From positions 1,990,001-2,054,000 of the forward strand of contig NZ_CAUQDV010000001.1 in assembly GCF_963517015.1 (NCBI RefSeq): a stretch of 64,000 nucleotides of DNA, in the 5' to 3' direction. The position numbers and the translations under genes are program-made. This DNA comes from an uncultured Devosia sp. Its GTDB lineage: Bacteria > Pseudomonadota > Alphaproteobacteria > Rhizobiales > Devosiaceae. Positions 36,023-46,132 of this stretch are shown here, piece after piece. The notes below the pieces were generated by a model. That model made no database searches and was not told the origin of the DNA. It saw nothing but the letters and a program-made list of their open reading frames with translations. How positions within the stretch are numbered: the first letter of the stretch is position 1; the number at the start of each line of letters is the position of its first letter.

Positions 36023-37342
36023 GTGGCAGAGCAGCAGGCCTATTCGGCCAATATCCATCCCAGCCAATATGTTCAAAATCCATTGCAGCGCTTTCTGATC
36101 GCCACCGAGATCGATACGCGCCTGCTGGGCATGATCGGCGCGCTGGCCATCATCTGGATCGGCTTCAATGTGTTTTCCGGCGGGCTGTTCCTGACGCCGC
36201 GCAACCTGTGGAACCTGTCGGTGCAGACGGCTTCCGTCGCGGTGATGGTGACCGGCATGGTGCTGGTGATCGTGACCCGCAACATCGACCTTTCGGTCGG
36301 TTCCGTGCTGGGCGTGGTCGGCATGGTGATGGGCGTAATGCAGACCGATATTCTGCCCAACCAGTTGGGCCTCGGTCTCGGCCATCCGATGATCTGGGCG
36401 CTGTCGCTGCTGATCGGCCTGGTGGTGGGCGTCGGCATTGGCGGATTGCAGGGCGCGATCATCGCCTACCTGCGCGTTCCGGCCTTCATCGTCACGCTGG
36501 GCGGCTATCTGGTGTGGCGCGGTGCGGCGTGGTGGGTTACGGCCGGGCGGACCGTGGCGCCGATGGATACGCGGTTTCAACTGATGGGTGGCGGGCCGGC
36601 TGGCTCGATCGGGCTGCTGTGGAGCTGGGTGGTTGCGGCCATTGCCTGCGCTGCCATCCTGCTCGGGCTCTACTGGGGCCGCCGGCAGCGCCGTCGATTC
36701 AACTTTCCGCTGCGGCCGCTCTGGGCCGAGGGCGTGCTGGCCGCCATCGGCTGCGGGCTGACCATCGCAGCAGTCTGGGTGGCCAATGCCTATCCCTGGC
36801 CGCGCCGCATTGCCGAAAATTTTGCCGAGGCCAATGGCATGGTGGTGCCTGAAGGCGGGCTCTTCATTTCGCATGGCATCGCCATTCCCGTGCTGATCGC
36901 CGTCGGTGTGGGCGTGGTGATGACCTTCATCGCCACCCGCACGCGCTTTGGCCGCTATGTGTTTGCCATGGGTGGCAATCCGGAAGCGGCAGTCCTGGCG
37001 GGCATCAACACGCGCTGGGTGACGGTCAAGATCTTCATGATCATGGGCGCGCTTTGCGCCATTGCCGCAGCGATTTCCTCGGCCCGGCTCAATGCGGCAA
37101 CCAACGCGCTGGGCACGCTGGACGAGCTCTATGTGATCGCGGCGGCAGTGATCGGCGGGACCTCGCTGGCCGGTGGGGTGGGCACGATTGCCGGGGCGCT
37201 GCTGGGTGCTCTGGTCATGCAGTCGCTGCAGTCCGGCATGGTGCTTATGGGGCTCGATAGCCCGCTCCAGTCGATCGTGGTCGGCATTGTTCTCGTTTTC
37301 GCGGTGTGGCTCGACACGCTCTACCGCCGCAACAAGCAGTAG
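36023..37342 (+). CDS. xylH: D-xylose ABC transporter permease XylH
   Basis: A 439-residue permease with about ten hydrophobic segments. It has [20 protein letters not shown], the signature [19 protein letters not shown], the conserved [14 protein letters not shown] and [20 protein letters not shown]. The length and the long middle insertion (KRRRF-type region and ANAYPWPRR) match XylH rather than RbsC. Start is GTG after GGGGGAA. It lies between XylF and XylG in the usual order. Confidence 0.94.
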   Translation: MAEQQAYSANIHPSQYVQNPLQRFLIATEIDTRLLGMIGALAIIWIGFNVFSGGLFLTPRNLWNLSVQTASVAVMVTGMVLVIVTRNIDLSVGSVLGVVGMVMGVMQTDILPNQLGLGLGHPMIWALSLLIGLVVGVGIGGLQGAIIAYLRVPAFIVTLGGYLVWRGAAWWVTAGRTVAPMDTRFQLMGGGPAGSIGLLWSWVVAAIACAAILLGLYWGRRQRRRFNFPLRPLWAEGVLAAIGCGLTIAAVWVANAYPWPRRIAENFAEANGMVVPEGGLFISHGIAIPVLIAVGVGVVMTFIATRTRFGRYVFAMGGNPEAAVLAGINTRWVTVKIFMIMGALCAIAAAISSARLNAATNALGTLDELYVIAAAVIGGTSLAGGVGTIAGALLGALVMQSLQSGMVLMGLDSPLQSIVVGIVLVFAVWLDTLYRRNKQ

Positions 37343-37353
37343 GAAGTCCCGTC

Positions 37354-38136
37354 ATGCTGGACACCAGAACGCCCCTCGTCGAGATGAATGACATTTCCAT
37401 TTCGTTCGGCGGCATCAGGGCCGTCGACCGGGCGACAATCGACCTGTTCCCCGGCGAAGTCGTGGGGCTGCTCGGCCACAATGGCGCGGGCAAGTCGACG
37501 CTGATCAAGATACTCTCCGGCGCCTACAAGCGCGATACGGGCTCGATCCGCATCAATGGCGAGGACGCGACGATCAACAATCCGCGCGACGCCAAGGCCT
37601 ATGGCATCGAGACGATCTACCAACAGCTTGCCGTGGCCGATAATGTCGATGCTGCGGCCAATCTGTTCCTCGGGCGCGAGATCACGACGGCGATCGGCAC
37701 TCTCGATGATGCCGCAATGGAGTCCAAGGCACGCGAGGTGATGGGGCGTCTCAATCCCAATTTCCGCCGGTTCAAGGAGCCGGTGAAGGCTTTGTCGGGC
37801 GGGCAGCGCCAGTCGGTGGCGATTGCCCGGGCAATCCTGTTCAACGCGCGCATCCTGATCATGGACGAGCCGACCGCGGCGCTGGGCCCGCAGGAGACGG
37901 CGCAGGTCGGCGATCTGATCAAGCAGCTCAAGACCGATGGCATCGGCATTTTCCTGATCAGCCACGACATTCATGACGTGTTCGACCTGGCCGACCGGCT
38001 GGTGGTGATGAAGAACGGCAAGGTGGTGGGCAGTGCCCGCACAAGCGATGTCACCAAGGACGAGGTGCTGGGCATGATCATCCTGGGCAAGGTGCCCGCA
38101 GGCGCGACGGCGGGGCCGGGAGCCATTGCGGGGTAG
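37354..38136 (+). CDS. xylG: D-xylose ABC transporter ATP-binding protein XylG (single-domain form)
   Basis: A 260-residue ATPase: Walker [11 protein letters not shown]-loop [11 protein letters not shown], signature [15 protein letters not shown], Walker [14 protein letters not shown] and [10 protein letters not shown]. coli XylG has two ATPase domains (about 513 aa); this one has only one, as is usual in alphaproteobacterial xylose systems. The start is the Met of MLDTRTPL, eleven bases after the xylH stop. No xylA or xylB is in the window. Confidence 0.92.
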   Translation: MLDTRTPLVEMNDISISFGGIRAVDRATIDLFPGEVVGLLGHNGAGKSTLIKILSGAYKRDTGSIRINGEDATINNPRDAKAYGIETIYQQLAVADNVDAAANLFLGREITTAIGTLDDAAMESKAREVMGRLNPNFRRFKEPVKALSGGQRQSVAIARAILFNARILIMDEPTAALGPQETAQVGDLIKQLKTDGIGIFLISHDIHDVFDLADRLVVMKNGKVVGSARTSDVTKDEVLGMIILGKVPAGATAGPGAIAG

Positions 38137-38188
38137 CAAGCGTTAGGGTGACGCGGCCAGAAGGCATGCGTCAGCTCGCGGTTACCCA

Positions 38189-38884
38189 ATGGCGTCGAAA
38201 ACCAAGCCTGTCAGTCATATCAAGCAAAACGCGCTGGACCGGATCATGCCGCGCCACGCGCCGTTCTATTTCGGCGTCGGGGCGGGACTTTTGGCGCTTG
38301 CCCTGTCGCTTTGGCTCATCCCGAAGTTCGCCGTGGCGATCGGGGCGATTGCGCTGTTTGTCGTTTATCTCGTGCTCGGCGCGATCAAGTTGCCGCAATT
38401 GACCGCGGATTACCTGCGCGAGAACGCGGGAGACGAGGATGCGCCGGCGGGGGGAATATTCCTCGTGACGCTGATCGTGGTGGGAGCGTCGATCGCGACA
38501 CTGTTCCTAGCACTCAATGGCGAAAAGCCCGACGGGCTGGAAGTGGCGCTCAGTCTCGGATCGGTGCTGCTGGGGTGGTTCACGATGCAGGCCATGGGCG
38601 CCTTCCACTATGCCTATGAATACTATCAGGTGCCTGAGGCCAGCAGCGGCAGCAAGAAGAAGGTCGAGGGCGGGCTCGATTTTCCCGGCGAGGAGGAGCC
38701 GGACGGCACGGCTTTCATCTATTTTTCCTATACGGTCGGGACCTCTGTCGCCACGTCGGACACCAAGGTGACATCCAATGCGATGCGTCGTCGACTGACG
38801 GTGCATCTGGTTTTCTCCCATCTCTACAATACGATCATCCTTGCTGCGGCAGTGAATGTGGTGATGAGCCTGGGTGGCGGCTAG
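38189..38884 (+). CDS. DUF1345 membrane protein
   Basis: A 231-residue inner-membrane protein with five probable spans. The DUF1345 block is [20 protein letters not shown] followed by [25 protein letters not shown]. The function of this family is unknown. It lies 52 bases after xylG in the same direction but may have its own promoter. Nothing links it to xylose or formaldehyde. Confidence 0.87.
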   Translation: MASKTKPVSHIKQNALDRIMPRHAPFYFGVGAGLLALALSLWLIPKFAVAIGAIALFVVYLVLGAIKLPQLTADYLRENAGDEDAPAGGIFLVTLIVVGASIATLFLALNGEKPDGLEVALSLGSVLLGWFTMQAMGAFHYAYEYYQVPEASSGSKKKVEGGLDFPGEEEPDGTAFIYFSYTVGTSVATSDTKVTSNAMRRRLTVHLVFSHLYNTIILAAAVNVVMSLGGG

Positions 38885-38949
38885 GCGGGTTGCTCGCGCC
38901 GAACTTGCATGGCAAAGCTTGGGAAAATCGTGCCCCAAGGAGAATCCCC

Positions 38950-40077
38950 ATGAAGACCCGCGCCGCCGTCGCCTTCCAGGCTGGCAAGCCGCTTGAAATC
39001 GTCGAAGTCGATCTCGATGGTCCCAAGGTCGGCGAAGTGCTGATCGAAATCAAGGCGACGGGGCTGTGCCACACCGACGACTTCACCCTGTCCGGCGCCG
39101 ATCCCGAGGGCATCTTCCCAGCGATCCTGGGCCATGAGGGCGCAGGAGTTGTGGTCGACGTCGGGCCGGGCGTGACTTCGCTCAAGAAGGGCGATCACGT
39201 CATTCCGCTTTACACGCCCGAATGCCGTGAGTGCTATGCATGCCGCTCGGGCAAGACCAATCTCTGCACGGCGATCCGTGCGACGCAGGGGCAGGGCCTG
39301 ATGCCCGATGGCACCTCGCGCTTCAGCTTCGAAGGCAAGCCGATCTTCCACTACATGGGCTGCTCGACCTTCTCCAATTACACCGTGCTGCCCGAGATTG
39401 CAGTCGCCAAGATCGATGCTTCGGCGGCGTTCGACAAGGTCTGCTACGTCGGCTGCGGCGTCACCACCGGTATCGGCGCGGTGATCAATACGGCCAAGGT
39501 CGAGATCGGCGCGACCGCTGTGGTGTTTGGCCTCGGTGGCATTGGGCTCAACGTGATCCAGGGCCTGCGTCTGGCCGGTGCCGACATGATCATTGGCGTT
39601 GATCTCAACAACGGCAAGAAGGAGTGGGGCGAGCGCTTCGGCATGACCCATTTCGTCAATCCGACCGAGATCGAAGGCGACATCGTCCCCTATCTGGTCA
39701 ATCTCACCAAGCGCCGGGGCGACCTGATCGGTGGTGCCGACTATACATTCGACTGCACCGGTAACACGACGGTTATGCGTCAGGCGCTCGAATGCAGCCA
39801 TCGCGGCTGGGGCAAGTCGGTGGTGATCGGCGTGGCCGGCGCGGGCAAGGAAATCTCGACCCGCCCGTTCCAGCTGGTGACCGGCCGCACCTGGATGGGC
39901 ACGGCCTTCGGCGGCGCCAAGGGTCGTACCGATGTGCCCAAGATCGTCGACTGGTATCTCGATGGCAAGATCGACATCGATCCGATGATCACCCACACGC
40001 TGCGCCTCGAAGACATCAACAAGGGCTTTGACATGATGCATTCGGGCGAAAGCATTCGCTCGGTGGTGGTTTACTAA
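38950..40077 (+). CDS. frmA: S-(hydroxymethyl)glutathione dehydrogenase / class III alcohol dehydrogenase
   Basis: A 375-residue zinc medium-chain dehydrogenase that oxidises the glutathione-formaldehyde adduct with NAD and also reduces S-nitrosoglutathione. Catalytic zinc ligands are Cys40 (GLCHTD), His62 (GHEGAG) and Cys169 (VGCGVTTG). Structural zinc ligands are Cys92, Cys95, Cys98 and Cys106. The NAD site is [13 protein letters not shown], and the C-terminal [12 protein letters not shown] is diagnostic for class III. The start ATG follows AAGGAG. An fghA esterase gene is not next to it. Confidence 0.96.
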   Translation: MKTRAAVAFQAGKPLEIVEVDLDGPKVGEVLIEIKATGLCHTDDFTLSGADPEGIFPAILGHEGAGVVVDVGPGVTSLKKGDHVIPLYTPECRECYACRSGKTNLCTAIRATQGQGLMPDGTSRFSFEGKPIFHYMGCSTFSNYTVLPEIAVAKIDASAAFDKVCYVGCGVTTGIGAVINTAKVEIGATAVVFGLGGIGLNVIQGLRLAGADMIIGVDLNNGKKEWGERFGMTHFVNPTEIEGDIVPYLVNLTKRRGDLIGGADYTFDCTGNTTVMRQALECSHRGWGKSVVIGVAGAGKEISTRPFQLVTGRTWMGTAFGGAKGRTDVPKIVDWYLDGKIDIDPMITHTLRLEDINKGFDMMHSGESIRSVVVY

Positions 40078-40080
40078 GGC

Positions 40081-40545
40081 GTGGCTGATCCGACGATCTT
40101 CGTCGATGCCGACGCCTGCCCCGTGAAGGACGAGGCCATGCGGGTCGCCGAGCGGCTTGGCCTCGTCATCACCTATGTCAGCAATGGGGGCGTGCGGCCA
40201 TCGCGCGACCCCATGGTGCGGATCGTGGTGGTGCCCCAGGGCGCAGACGCCGCCGATGACTGGATCGTCGAGCAGGCCCAGGCCAATGACATCGTGCTGA
40301 CGGCCGATATTCCGCTGGCCAGCCGGGCAATCGACAAGGGCTGCCATGTGCTCGGATTTACCGGCAAGCCCTTCACGCCGGCTTCGATCGGCATGGCACT
40401 GGCCATGCGCGATCTCAAGCAGCATCTGCGCGAGACGGGCGAGATCAAGGGATATAATCCAGGCTTCCGGCCGGCGGATCGCTCGGCCTTTCTCAGCGCG
40501 CTGGATACGTTAGGGCGCAAGGCGAAATCGCTCGCCGGTAAGTAG
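40081..40545 (+). CDS. YaiI/YqxD (UPF0178) family protein
   Basis: A 154-residue protein with the family opening IFVDADACPVKDEAMRVAER and VVPQGADAADDWIVEQA, LTADIPLASRAIDKG and GFTGKPFTPASIGMALAMRD. The conserved acidic residues suggest a PIN-like nuclease fold, but no activity is established to my knowledge. It starts with GTG three bases after the frmA stop, so it is probably co-transcribed. Confidence 0.93.
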   Translation: MADPTIFVDADACPVKDEAMRVAERLGLVITYVSNGGVRPSRDPMVRIVVVPQGADAADDWIVEQAQANDIVLTADIPLASRAIDKGCHVLGFTGKPFTPASIGMALAMRDLKQHLRETGEIKGYNPGFRPADRSAFLSALDTLGRKAKSLAGK

Positions 40546-40554
40546 TCCTTAAGT

Positions 40555-40588
40555 TTTCGCGAGGGGATTATTAACCATAATCGCGAAA
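40555..40588. repeat. Inverted repeat upstream of the polysaccharide deacetylase gene
   Basis: TTTCGCGA (40555-40562) pairs with TCGCGAAA (40581-40588) across 18 bases. A second, weaker stem CTCAG/CTGAG follows at 40595-40615, right before the GTG start. It could be a regulator site, or a weak terminator for the yaiI gene. Confidence 0.4.
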
Positions 40589-40623
40589 TGTGAGCTCAGT
40601 TATTTTAGCGCTGAGTTCAGCTG

Positions 40624-41505
40624 GTGTCTTTTTCTCGTTTGGCCCTGAGCCTTGTATTTGCTGGACTTTTGCTCGCGGGCTGCGCCAAGCCGCCGAGCGA
40701 GGGTCCTGTTGCCTATGGGCAGGCGGTGGATCGTTCGCTGCTGACCAGCAGCATGTTTCCGACGTCCAATGTCATGACGGCACAACCGATGCCGGAGCGC
40801 ATCTTTTCCTCGGGCCGGCTGGCTGGACGGACTTTGGCCGTCTCCTCGACCGCAGACATCATCCTGCGCCCGCGCGAAGTGGTCCTGACGTTTGACGACG
40901 GTCCGCGGGCGGGTAAGACGGAAGCCATTCTCGGCACGCTCGACGATTTTGGCGTCAAGGGCACGTTCCTGATGCTGGGGTCGGCCGCCGAGCGCAATCC
41001 GCTGCTGGCGCAGCGCGTTGCGGCGGCGGGGCATACGGTGGGCAGCCATACATTCGACCATGTCAATCTCAGCACGCTCAGCAGCCAGGATGCACTGGAC
41101 GAAATCGCCAGGGGCGAGCGGGCTGTGCAGCTTGCGCTGGCCGGTGGTGGGCAAGCGATGTCGCCCTTCTTCCGCTTTCCCTATCTGGCGCAAACCGGGT
41201 TCCTGCGTACCAATCTGATGCAGGGCAACATGATCGTGCTGGGCGTCGATATCGACAGCAAGGACTATTACAAGGATACGGCCGCCGTGGTGGTGCAGCG
41301 GACCATGGACCGGCTCGCGGCGCGGGGCAGTGGGGTGATCCTGTTCCACGATATCCATCAGCGGACCGTCGAGACGCTGCCGCTGTTTCTCGCACAGCTG
41401 GAAGAGCAGGGATATTCGGTGGTGCGGCTCGTGCCCAGGGACAATAGCCCCTTCGGTCGCGACATGATCACGGCCGATGCGCCGGCATTGCGGGGAACGC
41501 TCTAG
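40624..41505 (+). CDS. Polysaccharide deacetylase (NodB-type) lipoprotein
   Basis: A 293-residue exported lipoprotein. The lipobox LLAGC puts the lipidated residue at Cys20. The NodB domain has motif 1 LTFDDGPRAGKTE, motif 2 SHTFDHVNLS and motif 3 FRFPYLAQTG, then VLGVDIDSKDYYKD and HDIHQRT. It would de-N-acetylate a cell-surface or imported glycan in the periplasm. The start is GTG. Its stop is shared (CTAG) with the convergent fucosidase. A substrate link to the exopolysaccharide locus is possible but not shown. Confidence 0.88.
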   Translation: MSFSRLALSLVFAGLLLAGCAKPPSEGPVAYGQAVDRSLLTSSMFPTSNVMTAQPMPERIFSSGRLAGRTLAVSSTADIILRPREVVLTFDDGPRAGKTEAILGTLDDFGVKGTFLMLGSAAERNPLLAQRVAAAGHTVGSHTFDHVNLSTLSSQDALDEIARGERAVQLALAGGGQAMSPFFRFPYLAQTGFLRTNLMQGNMIVLGVDIDSKDYYKDTAAVVVQRTMDRLAARGSGVILFHDIHQRTVETLPLFLAQLEEQGYSVVRLVPRDNSPFGRDMITADAPALRGTL

Positions 41506-42842
41506 GCGCCGAGGACCCTTATCGGTGTGAGGTGAACCGGACCGCGACTGGCGGTGATAGTTACCCGAAGTGCGGTGAGGCTGACCGGATCGACCATCAG
41601 GATGCGGCGATAGCCGACGGAGGTGCATCGGGCGATGGTGTGCCACACCCCGTCTGATGATTGGGCTTCAACTGTCAGGCCCTCGATCTGCTGGCCGTGC
41701 CTGATGTCCTCGCCCAGGATGATGCCGTCGACTGTCTGGGGCTTGTTCCATTGCAGGGTCAGCCCGGACTGCGCGGCGGCCGGAGCAATGTCGCGAGCAT
41801 AGAGATTGGCTATCTTCCGGCCCAGTGCTGCGAGCACCGCACGGTCTGGCGCCGCGATGAGACCAGACGGATCTGGCGGCAGGTTCAGCAGGAAGGCGGC
41901 ATTGCCGCCGACGCTGGAGCAGTAGATGGCAAAGAGCTCTTCGGCGCTGCGCACCTGGTCGTCTTCGGTGCTGTGATAGAACCAGCCGGGGCGGATCGAT
42001 GTGTTGACCTCGGATGGATACCAGACCAGCGGATCATTGCTCGCCAGGATCGCAGTGCGGCTTCCCAGATCGTCCTCATCGGATTTTGCCAGACGTGAGA
42101 ACTGGCCGTCGTCGATCTTTTGCGAGATCGATGCGGTGCGTTCGGCGTCGCGAAGCGAGGCGGGGACGACGCTCCATTCATCCTTACGGGTATGGCCTGC
42201 TTCATTGCCGCACCAGCGGACGTCCGGGCCACAAATATTGATGACTGCCTCGGGCTGGAGAGTGCGGACCAGAGCAAAGTAGCGATCCCAATCGTAGAAC
42301 TGCTTCCTGCCATTGGCACCTTCGCCATTGGCGCCGTCGAACCAGACCGAGAAGATGGGACCATAGTTGGTGAGGAGCTCGGTGAGCTGGGCGCATAAGA
42401 AGTCGTCATAGGCCTTGCCCGTGCCATAAGAGGCTTCGGTGCGGTCCCAAGGCGACAGATAGACCCCGAACCTGATGTCCCTTTTCGCGCAGGCCCTCGC
42501 GACTTCAGCTACGAGATCGCCCTTGCCGTCTCTCCAGGGACTGGCGGCAACGGAATGGCTGGTGACGGCGCTGGGCCAGAGGCAAAAGCCATCGTGGTGC
42601 TTGCAGGTCAGCAGGAGCGCCCGCATGCCGGCCGAGGCAAGGCTGTCCACCCACTGGTCGGCGTCAAGTGCATCGGGATCGAAGAGGGACGGATCCTCGT
42701 GGCCCAGGCCCCATTCCCGATTGGTCATGGTGTTGATGCCGAAATGGATGAAGCCATAGAATTCCAGCGCCTGCCAGGCCAGCTGGCGCGAGCTTGGCCG
42801 AACCGCGGAGGACTCGGCGATACGAGCGGCTTCGGTTGTCAC
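41502..42842 (-). CDS. GH29-family alpha-L-fucosidase
   Basis: A 446-residue enzyme. Landmarks are FIHFGINTMTNREWG, LLLTCKHHDGFCLWPS, FGVYLSPWDRTEASYG and the nucleophile Asp169 in VWFDGANGEG. A C-terminal beta-sandwich of about 110 residues (LQWNKPQTVDGIILGEDIRH onward) resembles a discoidin-type carbohydrate-binding domain. No signal peptide is visible, so it probably acts in the cytoplasm on imported oligosaccharide. The start is GTG overlapping the stop of the 62-aa gene (GTGA); the longer frame upstream is not conserved. It is the last gene of the LacI/ABC operon. Confidence 0.9.
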   Translation of the reverse strand: MTTEAARIAESSAVRPSSRQLAWQALEFYGFIHFGINTMTNREWGLGHEDPSLFDPDALDADQWVDSLASAGMRALLLTCKHHDGFCLWPSAVTSHSVAASPWRDGKGDLVAEVARACAKRDIRFGVYLSPWDRTEASYGTGKAYDDFLCAQLTELLTNYGPIFSVWFDGANGEGANGRKQFYDWDRYFALVRTLQPEAVINICGPDVRWCGNEAGHTRKDEWSVVPASLRDAERTASISQKIDDGQFSRLAKSDEDDLGSRTAILASNDPLVWYPSEVNTSIRPGWFYHSTEDDQVRSAEELFAIYCSSVGGNAAFLLNLPPDPSGLIAAPDRAVLAALGRKIANLYARDIAPAAAQSGLTLQWNKPQTVDGIILGEDIRHGQQIEGLTVEAQSSDGVWHTIARCTSVGYRRILMVDPVSLTALRVTITASRGPVHLTPIRVLGA

Positions 42843-43027
42843 TGGAACCGCCGATTGTAGAGTGCGAGGAGGCCAATCAGGCCGAACAGCGCCAGCAGCA
42901 TCAGACCGAGTTGCGGCCAGCCGACGGAGCGCTGGGCTACGACGATGACGGCGACAAAGAGGGCTGCGAGAATGCCGCCAATGATGTTTTCGATACGCTC
43001 GCGCTTGGGATTCCGTGGTCTGGACAT
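42839..43027 (-). CDS. Small two-span membrane protein (62 aa) in the fucosidase operon
   Basis: A 62-residue protein: basic N-terminus (SRPRNPKRERIE), spans NIIGGILAALFVAVIVVA and LGLMLLALFGLIGLLALY, basic end NRRFQ. It starts three bases after the MalG-like stop and overlaps the fucosidase start by four bases. Family unknown; it could be an accessory subunit of the transporter or simply a membrane filler gene. Confidence 0.7.
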   Translation of the reverse strand: MSRPRNPKRERIENIIGGILAALFVAVIVVAQRSVGWPQLGLMLLALFGLIGLLALYNRRFQ

Positions 43028-43029
43028 GA

Positions 43030-43908
43030 CTAACCCTTGATGCCGCCCTGTGTTGCGCCCTGCAGCAGGCGCTTCTGGACCAGTGCATAGACGATCAGGA
43101 CGGGGACGATGACAATGACCATGCCGGCATAGAGCCGACCGTAGTCGGCGGCTGCGCGCTGGGCCTGGAAAAGGTTGAGGAGGCCCACCTGGAGGGTGCG
43201 GTTCTCGCCGGTCATCAGCGTCAGCGAGATGATGAAGTCGTTCCAGAACGAGAGGAAGTTGAACAACACCACGGTGTTGATGGCGGGCAGGGCCATCGGC
43301 AGCATGACGGTGAGCATGGTGCGCAGGCGCGAACTGCCGTCGACGAGCGCCGCTTCCTCATAGACCTTGGGAATGGTCCGGAAATAGTTGAGCAGCAGGA
43401 AGACGGTAAATGGAATGGTGGTCGCTGCATAGACAACGGCCAGAATGAAGAGATTGTCGAGCAGGAAAGCCTGCGGAACGATTGCTCTCAGTGCCTGATC
43501 CCAGCCGAGCAGCAGCAGGAAGATCGGGACGACGATATAGTTCACATTGATGAAGAGGCCTGCCATCAACAGGGTTTCGATCAGCTTCTTGGCCTTGAAA
43601 TCGAAGCGTGCGACGGCATAGGCGCAAGGCACGGAGACCGCGAGGCAGATGGTGAGCGCCAGCAGCGTCACGATGATGGAGTTGACGAAATAGCTCGCCA
43701 TGTCGGCGGTGATAAACGCCTCGATGTAGTTCTGCCAGTAAAAGCCCTGCGGCAAGGTCCAGGGGCTGCCGTAGAATTCCGAACGGTGCTTGATCGAGGC
43801 GATAGCCACCCAGCCTACCGGGATGATGATGGCGAGTGACAGGATGACGAAGATGGCGGTGGTCAGGATCTTGTAGATCCGTCGCGACAGGTGAGCAGAA
43901 TTGGACAT
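43030..43908 (-). CDS. Carbohydrate ABC transporter permease (MalG-type)
   Basis: A 292-residue permease of the sugar-importer type with six spans. The EAA motif is YEEAALVDGSSRLRTMLTVMLPMALPAI, and HRSEFYGSPWTLPQGFYWQNY is a typical MalG periplasmic loop. It ends with ALVQKRLLQGATQGGIKG, as in that family. It overlaps the MalF-type gene by one base. No ATPase gene is in this operon, so a shared ATPase, for example the UgpC-like protein at 52690, may serve it. Confidence 0.92.
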   Translation of the reverse strand: MSNSAHLSRRIYKILTTAIFVILSLAIIIPVGWVAIASIKHRSEFYGSPWTLPQGFYWQNYIEAFITADMASYFVNSIIVTLLALTICLAVSVPCAYAVARFDFKAKKLIETLLMAGLFINVNYIVVPIFLLLLGWDQALRAIVPQAFLLDNLFILAVVYAATTIPFTVFLLLNYFRTIPKVYEEAALVDGSSRLRTMLTVMLPMALPAINTVVLFNFLSFWNDFIISLTLMTGENRTLQVGLLNLFQAQRAAADYGRLYAGMVIVIVPVLIVYALVQKRLLQGATQGGIKG

Positions 43909-44810
43909 CAGTATTGATAGGCCTCGCGTTTGGTCGCCCGATTGACGAGCAGAGCGAGAAGAAATGAGAAGACGAACGTGACCACGCCGATCGCCATGGC
44001 ATAGCCATAGGTCGAGTTGGTGTAGGCCTGCCGATAGAGGTAGCTGAGCAGCACTTCGGACGCTCCATTTGGTCCGCCACTGGTCATGGCCGTGACCAGA
44101 ACGAAGGACAGGTTCACCGAGCCGATGATGAAGAAGGTCAGCGTGGTGCGCAGCGTGCTCCAGGCCAAGGGCAGCGTAATGGCAAAGAACTGGTGCGTCT
44201 TGCTGGCACCATCGACGGCAGCGGCCTCGTAGAGCGTTTCTGGAATGCTCGAAATGCCGGCCATGTAGATGACGAGGTAGTAGCCCAGAGACTGCCAGAC
44301 CATGGCGATGGCGACGCTGTAGATGATGATCTGCCGGTCGCCGAGCCAGACCTGGCCAAGGTCGCCAAGGCCGAGCAAGGCGAGGCCCCCGTTGAGCAGT
44401 CCGTCCTTCTGGTCATATATGGCCGAGAAGATTGCGGCGACGACCACGATGGACAGCACGCTCGGCAGGTAGAGCACGAAGCGGAAGATGTTCTTGCCCG
44501 GCAGGTTTTCGCGCATCAGGATCGAGCCGAGGACGAGGCCGCCGGCCATGGTGATGATCGAGACCACCACCATGAGCAGGATAGTATTCTGGAATGCGCG
44601 GATGAACTGATTGTCGGCCAGCAGGTAAACAAAATTCTGCAGGCCGATGAAGGTCGGAACACCGCCGAAGCCAGTCCATTGGTAGAGCGACATGCGGAAC
44701 ACGTCGAGCGTGGGCCATAGCATGAAGGCGGCGTAGAGCAGCATTGCTGGGAACACGCACAAGGCAATGAAGAGATTTTGCCCCTTGGAGCGCGAGGATT
44801 TTTTCGCCAT
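43908..44810 (-). CDS. Carbohydrate ABC transporter permease (MalF-type)
   Basis: A 300-residue permease with six spans. Features are FIALCVFPAMLLYAAFML, SLYQWTGFGGVPTFIGLQNF, the EAA motif YEAAAVDGASKTHQFFAITLPLAW and the closing YGYAMAIGVVTFVFSFLLALL. It is the partner of the MalG-type protein and follows the binding-protein gene by 23 bases. The substrate is inferred to be a fucosylated or galactosylated oligosaccharide from the two glycosidases beside it. Confidence 0.92.
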   Translation of the reverse strand: MAKKSSRSKGQNLFIALCVFPAMLLYAAFMLWPTLDVFRMSLYQWTGFGGVPTFIGLQNFVYLLADNQFIRAFQNTILLMVVVSIITMAGGLVLGSILMRENLPGKNIFRFVLYLPSVLSIVVVAAIFSAIYDQKDGLLNGGLALLGLGDLGQVWLGDRQIIIYSVAIAMVWQSLGYYLVIYMAGISSIPETLYEAAAVDGASKTHQFFAITLPLAWSTLRTTLTFFIIGSVNLSFVLVTAMTSGGPNGASEVLLSYLYRQAYTNSTYGYAMAIGVVTFVFSFLLALLVNRATKREAYQY

Positions 44811-44833
44811 GACGCGTGTTCCCCTTTGCCTAC

Positions 44834-46132
44834 TTAGTTGGCCAGCTGATCGCTCAGGCGATTGCTGGCCTCATTGAGGCTGGCCTGCCAGTCATCGACA
44901 CTCATGGAGCCGTCAATGATGCTGTTGGCGCTGTCGAACAGCGTGGCACGAATGTCGACGCCGGGTACCGGGTTGGTGGCGGCGAAGCCCCCGACGACGG
45001 CCTCGACATTAGGTTGCCCATAGGCGCCATAGAAAATGGCCGCATCGCCCTGCAGGTGGTCGGCGAGGCCCAGAATGGGCTGGATGGCGTTGGATTCGGC
45101 GAAGATCACCGCTGCCACGTCCGAGTAGAGAAAGGCGAGAAATTGCCTGGCGGCGTCCTTTTGGTCTGCACCTGCAGGAACCCAGGCGGCTTCGACCGTC
45201 GTCGTCACGTAGCGCGTACCGCCGGGCTCGATGGCCGGAACCGGCGTAAAGCCCCAGGCGAAATGGTCGGGGCGCGGGCCATCCTTCATTTCGTTCACGA
45301 TCCAGGCGCCGTTGGGCATGAAGAGCGCCGTGTTGTCGAGAATGGACTGCTGGTTCCGGGTGAAGTCCTGGTTGTTGGCATAGCCCAGGGTGGTAGGGGA
45401 GACGTTGGCCAGGAGTTCTGATGTAAGATCAAGCGCCTTGCGGGCTTCTGGCGTCAGCCAGATGTCACGTTCGTAGCTGGCGACCCGGCGATAGAAGTCG
45501 GGGCCGCCCACTGCCGCCAGAATAGAGGGGAAGTAGCTGTCGAGGTAGCCGGCGGTGGGATAGGTGAACAAGGCGATACTGTCAGTCTCGGCGGTTTCCG
45601 CCAGCGCGAACAGGGCGTCGAAGTCGGTCGGCGCGGTCCAGTTCCTGGTCTGGAAGAGGCCGGCGTCATAGACGAGGCCGGTCGGCGAGGCATAGACGGG
45701 CATCAGATAGGTCTTGTCGTCGCCATACGGATTGGTAGCGAGGCTGCCGATGATGCCGGGCGTCAGCTTGTCACCGACGGTTACCGCTTCGCCGGGGACG
45801 GTCATGCTCAGAACGTCGGAAACATCCTCGAGCATCTTGCCGCGAATGAAGTTCTCGGTAATGCCTGAGCGGCTGCCCTGGCCGACCATGACGACGTCGG
45901 GGAAATCGCCGGCTGCGACCTTGGGTGCCAATTCCTCGCCGATGGTGCGGCTAATGGTGAGGTCCACCTTGATGCCAGGATTGATGGCTTCAAAGGCGGC
46001 GACCACCTTGGTGTACATGTCGCGGCCATAGCCGCCTTCGAAGGCGGCCACCGAGATCGTGGTGTCTTGGGCTAGGGCGGTGGAGGCCATCAACATGGCG
46101 ATGGCGGTCGTCGAAAAGAAGAGCTTGGTCAT
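44834..46132 (-). CDS. Carbohydrate ABC transporter substrate-binding protein (SBP_bac_1)
   Basis: A 432-residue periplasmic protein. The signal peptide MTKLFFSTTAIAMLMAS ends near ALA|QDT. Typical parts are VVAAFEAINPGIKVDLT, GQGSRSGITENFI, LMPVYASPTGLVYDAGLF and NTALFMPNGAWIVNEMKDG. It captures the oligosaccharide for the two permeases downstream. The start is the ATG at 46132; a TTG three codons upstream is an alternative. A 183-base gap separates it from lacI; within the gap only a 7-bp hairpin (46212-46231) stands out. Confidence 0.9.
   Translation of the reverse strand: MTKLFFSTTAIAMLMASTALAQDTTISVAAFEGGYGRDMYTKVVAAFEAINPGIKVDLTISRTIGEELAPKVAAGDFPDVVMVGQGSRSGITENFIRGKMLEDVSDVLSMTVPGEAVTVGDKLTPGIIGSLATNPYGDDKTYLMPVYASPTGLVYDAGLFQTRNWTAPTDFDALFALAETAETDSIALFTYPTAGYLDSYFPSILAAVGGPDFYRRVASYERDIWLTPEARKALDLTSELLANVSPTTLGYANNQDFTRNQQSILDNTALFMPNGAWIVNEMKDGPRPDHFAWGFTPVPAIEPGGTRYVTTTVEAAWVPAGADQKDAARQFLAFLYSDVAAVIFAESNAIQPILGLADHLQGDAAIFYGAYGQPNVEAVVGGFAATNPVPGVDIRATLFDSANSIIDGSMSVDDWQASLNEASNRLSDQLAN

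Noticed and set aside
38881..40425. Long antisense frame opposite frmA and the YaiI-family gene
   Set aside because: Both plus-strand genes are well conserved; the antisense product has no family features.
40549..40574. Two TTAA sequences before the polysaccharide deacetylase as a CtrA site
   Set aside because: They are 18 bases apart instead of 7, so this is not a CtrA box.
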